NCBI GenBank assembly: GCA_008508345.1 | Contig: QNGE01001322.1 | Span: forward strand, 102,195-166,194 | Source: Paragonimus westermani | Lineage: Eukaryota; Platyhelminthes; Trematoda; Plagiorchiida; Troglotrematidae | DNA: 64,000 bases | Direction: 5' to 3' | Shown here: positions 59,901 to 64,000 of the stretch, piece after piece | Numbering within the stretch: position 1 is the first letter of the stretch | Layout of the letters: each line of letters begins with the position of its first letter | Notes under the pieces: model-generated | Databases searched by the model: none | What the model was told of the DNA's origin: nothing | The model's input: the letters and a program-made list of their open reading frames with translations, nothing else | Made by a program: the position numbers and the translations under genes

Positions 59901-62589
59901 AGGTTTCATCGGTTGGGATTTAGCAAACGGGTTAAGTTCCTTTGCCTGAACAGCGTGTTCCACACACTGAAATTCAAGTGAGATAATTTGCGATTATCTC
60001 AACTCTAGGTTTGCTCCGCTTCCGAAGTCACATGTTTCGAAAACCATCTGAAACTGTAGTCCCATCAATGTGTTGGGTTATTGCAAAGAACAATTCGAAG
60101 AAATGGACAGAAAACTAAAACACGCAGTAATCTCAGAACTTATTAACTGGATAGAGACGATTGGCAGTGTGCACATATGGTCATGAGCGTTTCCACATCA
60201 AATGCCTATTTAACTACTGAACAGTGGATAAAGTGTGTTGAAAAGTGCAAATGTTAAGCTCGACTTTTTTTAACTTCCTGAGTACATCACAAACATTTGC
60301 GAAGCTTTTTTTGAAAATTTCCCGAAAATAATAAATCAGACAGATTATTTAGTTTAAGCAATCGCTAGGCTTGAACGGCAATGTGACGTTTCATCCTTTC
60401 TTCAGTTAATTTCCAGTTCGAATAAGTTTAGTGTTGGTGGAAACGTGCCGATTTCTCAATAAACTATCTTGCTTTCAGCCAAATTTATTCATTGCTATCA
60501 ATTTTGACAGCATTTTTCACGTGCACTCTTCCGCGAATCTTTCCGTGAAGACTTGCCAAGAAAAGCCTGATTTCCGCGAAGTTTAGACACGACTGTGCGT
60601 GTTTGTGGTGTGTATGGTAGAGAGATGTGGGTTTAGGTCCAACTTATTGTACTCCGGAGTTCTATATGGGTAAAAACGCGTGATTGACCGGGAAAAACAA
60701 TGACGAGTCCGGTTGAATCAATCCCGAGAAACCTGTTGTTCACAACTATCCTTCTGGTTCTAGCAAAACACACGCATACTTCAGAAATGTTTTTCCATTC
60801 TTGTAAGATAGGGCACATGGGGTAATTTGTGAACAGCAAAACAGTGTCTAATGAACTTTTCGTTACCCACAACTATTCCTATGTGGTTTTCTTCCCATTG
60901 GTAAACCCACAATAGACGGAATGATAATTACTTAGTTCAACTGTGCGAAAAGCCAACATTTCTTTACGACAAATAAGACTTATTACAGTGTGAATAAACC
61001 AACGCGTGTGTATGTTAAATTGCTTTTGTTCGAGTGAATGGATATCCAAGGGAGCGCAGTAGGTATTAATAATTGTTTAAGAAAATATTTTAGCGTAATT
61101 AGTTGTTTTACTAATTACCTGACTGTTTTGTAGGCTAGAAGATTCGCTGTCACGCCTTAATTGCACAGGGGGTGTAAGTAACATAGAGTCTTAAAGCGTT
61201 TGAGCACAATCTAAAGAACACGCCTGCAAGCGTTCTGGTTTGTTGATGTCTCAAGCATGATCGTTCTTCATCTTTGAATGATACAATGCAATGTGAACAG
61301 CAAACCAATTGAGGTGAAGCATATTCGGTATCTATAGTCCACGTAGTTCACCTAAAACATAATGCTAGCATGTCCCCTCGAAGAGTTCAGAGGTGTTTTA
61401 CGGTGCAAAATAAATATCTACAAGATTTTAATTGTGTAACTTTGATGGTCCGCATCCGAATCGCTCGAGAAGATCAGTGGAATTGAGCAATTAGTGCGTC
61501 GATATGCTAGGTTGTTAGATTAGAATTGCGTCAAAACTTTCAAAAAGGCCCAATGAAATTTCGATTCTGCCTAGTGGCTAGTTGCGAACATTGCGCTAAT
61601 TCCCCCAGAATATTCACATTCTACGTGGGCAATAAACAAGATACGCTAGTGAATCAGGCACTAGTCCGAGGTATCTGATTTGTAGAGATCTATCGAGTGG
61701 GCTGCTGACTACGGTAACTGCAGTGTTCACTGATCACATAACTTACGGTTAATATGCCCTAACCTTCATGAGGTTGCTATATGAGCTGGTTCCTAACAGT
61801 TTTCTGCATTGTTCACGTGTGTTTTTGAGGACCATTTGGTCAGACAACCTTGATTACAATGAGACTCGAGGTTTTCTAGTTATTGTGCATTGGTGTGCGG
61901 CCTTCAAATGACAGGAATAGCAACCCCCAAAAATACTTCACTGATCTCGTGTCATCAACCTGCAGACTGTCCCACGTTTTATTAACACAACTCAAGAGAA
62001 GAACGACTAACGCATAGAGCGAGTTTTCTGACAAACAAGATCTACATGTGGATGACAAATCGATGCGTCTTTCACCTCGAAAAGAGGGAAGCTTAAAACC
62101 CGAATTGCGTCAGCTGCCCAGTCTCCATGTAACTCCTTGGGGAAACGTGTCACTTCTGTTCACCTCACTGGATTGGTGAATAAAAATGGTATGTAGATGT
62201 ATGGATGATCCTCGTGAAACATTGTTGGGTGACATATCTGCAGTTGCAAACCGCGTTCTGAACTACTTCTTTGAAGACACATGTGTCGGCATACGTTTTG
62301 AATGTTTTGTAAAAGTAAAGACAGCAATAGTTTTAAGTCACATTTCTTATATGAAGGAAAAGGTGCTATCTGATAAGGATGAACGGATTGCTTCGAAGTA
62401 AACAGGATGATTTACGGGACCGAAAGCCAAAGACCAAAGCGACGTAAACCTAATATACGGAAACAGGGGTATCCGTTAGTCCGCTCGTAAATACCATATC
62501 ATGATGAGTACTCCCACACGCATACTTGTTGGCACACATAGGCAACAACTTCTGATTCGGTTTTACATTTCCCCCAAACCTAGACACTT
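56971..62589. other. Large unassigned stretch
   Basis: Nothing longer than about 80 codons is open, and no element from elsewhere in the window recurs. A 16-nt match (CGTGTCATCAACCTGC) links about 58,845 and 61,948 but does not extend. Confidence 0.45.
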
Positions 62590-62720
62590 AGTTAGGTAAG
62601 GCTGATCAAACGGGAGGCACTGACAGCATGCCACAACACTCTCATTGTCGAGCGCTTAAAGGGTTGAGATGCCGCTGGGCCGTAGCTACGCTCTGTACCA
62701 CTTGGATAGTCAGAAGTGAG
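62590..62720 (-). repeat. Possible third tRNA-like SINE (A-box-like region)
   Basis: On the minus strand, CCAAGTGGTACAGAGCGTAG resembles a tRNA D-arm/A box and is followed by CTACGGCCCAGCGGCATC and CTTTAAGCGCTCGAC. There is no good B box, and no second copy in the window confirms it as a repeat. Confidence 0.35.
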
Positions 62721-64000
62721 TCAGGTAAACAAACAGCCCAGTTTTTTATGAATGCAATTCATTAGTTGATCACACTGAATTTAATCTGTGAGGCTGCTAA
62801 GCCGCAGGAATCGATTATAGGTTTCAGTGACATTGTACCTTTTGTCCATGCCTACATTCAATCACACGGATCACGTGTTGCGTGGACTTTGGCGTGTATT
62901 AGGGCTACCGAACACAAGTGCAACCAGAGCAGTACGTGGTCGTGTCAGCCAAACAAGTCAGCTGCAATACATGATGTCCGGTTTTATCGGTTCTTGTAAG
63001 TTGCACTTCAAAATTTAGGTATATCCAGACTCAAGCATTTACCTATTCGCAACCGGCTTACTTGATTATTTCTTACACAGCAGAAAATTTGTAGAGGCCC
63101 AGCTTTTTAAATATTACTGGTGAATAATAAGAGACTCTTGGCTAAAGTATTTAAACGTCACTGATAACTGATGGTAGCTTTCAGGTTTTTATAGACTTTT
63201 AGCCACACCGTTTCACAAAAGAATCACTAGAGTCATGTTTCGCTCCTGTTAGAACCCTTCACTAGAGCACATTATTACCGTAGTCAGGATTTCAGTTCCA
63301 GCTCTGCTTCCACGAGGCAACCATGCCAATGACCTCATCTTGGACCCGACTAAATTATCACATGTAAATGTTGGCCACATTTGTTTGTGAGGAACACTTG
63401 TGTGTAGTTTAATTCTGAAAACGTATTGACTATTTCATTAATATCGCTTATGATTGCCCATTAAGATGACGGTCAGTCGTGAAACATTTGGAATACGCCC
63501 ATTTCACTCTTTCTGTTGAGCTACGCATTTGAATTCGACTTGAAGTTGGTTGACTTGAGTATCAGAGGGCGTTGAGGGAACTATTATTGCCTTTTAATCA
63601 AAAAGTTCGGTGAAAATATATTTTTCAATTTTAGCTGACCAGTTTTATAGTGCACCGATCAATTTCACTTTCAAAGATTCATTTGCCTACGCCAAAAAGG
63701 ATATTGCTGCAACGTTAGTTCAAAAATGGGTTTGAGCATCTGGAATATCTCGTAAATCACGAGGTATAACTTTACAGAATTCCTTTTATAAGTCCGACGA
63801 GAAAATCGAATATCATCTTGTCCCTTTCCGTTACCATAATCAACACATAAATACGGTAAGTCAGATGCGGAATAACAGACTAGTAGTCGTTTGTGGACAC
63901 CAGGTCCCATCGCAAGAAACCCCCTCCCTCCTCGCCCGCGTGTGTCAGTTGTAGCTTCGCAATTTCGAGTAAGTTTGAGTAGATCTTTCGCTTGTGAAAA
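62721..64000. other. Unassigned, no gene recognised
   Basis: A 79-codon minus-strand frame lies at 63,671-63,910 and overlapping plus frames at 62,766-63,018. None has a recognisable domain. Confidence 0.45.

Noticed and set aside
61830..61885. Minus-strand TGCAC followed by CCTCGAGTCTCATTG, resembling hammerhead SINE pieces
   Set aside because: There is no CTGACGA core, the spacing is wrong, and the downstream sequence does not match the SINE tail.
58840..61965. 16-nt match CGTGTCATCAACCTGC at two sites as a repeat family
   Set aside because: The match does not extend beyond 16-17 bases on either side.
1..64000. CRISPR array, bacterial operon or prokaryotic defence system
   Set aside because: There are no regularly spaced repeats and no dense coding; all recognisable sequence is eukaryotic retroelement.

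Overview
The window looks like repeat-rich, gene-poor nuclear DNA from a flatworm, most likely a digenean trematode (inference). The evidence is the set of decayed transposable elements. There are several Penelope-like elements (PLEs, reverse transcriptase plus GIY-YIG endonuclease), one almost full-length RTE-type non-LTR retrotransposon, CR1-like 3' ends, a Gypsy-type LTR element with the flatworm style of Gag and protease, and tRNA-derived SINEs. One SINE family carries a hammerhead ribozyme, a combination known from schistosome Sm-alpha elements. I could not recognise any intact host gene, rRNA, functional tRNA or CRISPR array. Long open frames are few and mostly below 150 codons, as expected for intergenic or intronic DNA.

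Layout: 1-135 SINE with an intact hammerhead; 2.5-2.85 kb CR1 3' end with (ATG)n tail; 5.1-5.8 kb CR1 fragment; 7.2-7.4 kb minus-strand hammerhead SINE; 8.5-8.7 kb two head-to-head copies of a second tRNA-derived SINE (SINE-B); 10.2-12.9 kb RTE retrotransposon (minus); 13.0-14.4 kb Gypsy gag/protease/RT remnant (plus); 18.3-18.5 kb hammerhead SINE with Pol III boxes; 18.55-19.4 kb CR1-like RT; 20.0-20.2 kb retroelement-terminus-like hairpin; 21.6-24.1 kb PLE-A (minus) bounded by inverted copies of its own 3' end and interrupted by an assembly gap; 26.5 kb decayed hammerhead SINE; 33.2-33.9 kb PLE-D; 37.1 kb SINE-B; 38.6-40.1 and 40.4-41.6 kb two same-strand PLEs (B, C); 48.8-49.0 kb hammerhead SINE with an assembly gap where the ribozyme should be; 55.9-56.2 kb PLE-E fragment; 56.8 kb SINE-B with tRNA-like pairing. 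The remaining stretches, including most of 26.6-33.2, 41.6-48.8, 49.0-55.8 and 57-64 kb, hold nothing I can assign.

The most interesting signal is the hammerhead SINE family: five copies in 64 kb. One copy has every conserved core base and all three stems, one has compensatory stem changes but a lost cleavage-site uridine, and three are decayed or partly missing. All the retrotransposon coding regions carry stops, frameshifts or lost catalytic residues, so none looks autonomous. The SINEs would depend on active partners elsewhere in the genome.
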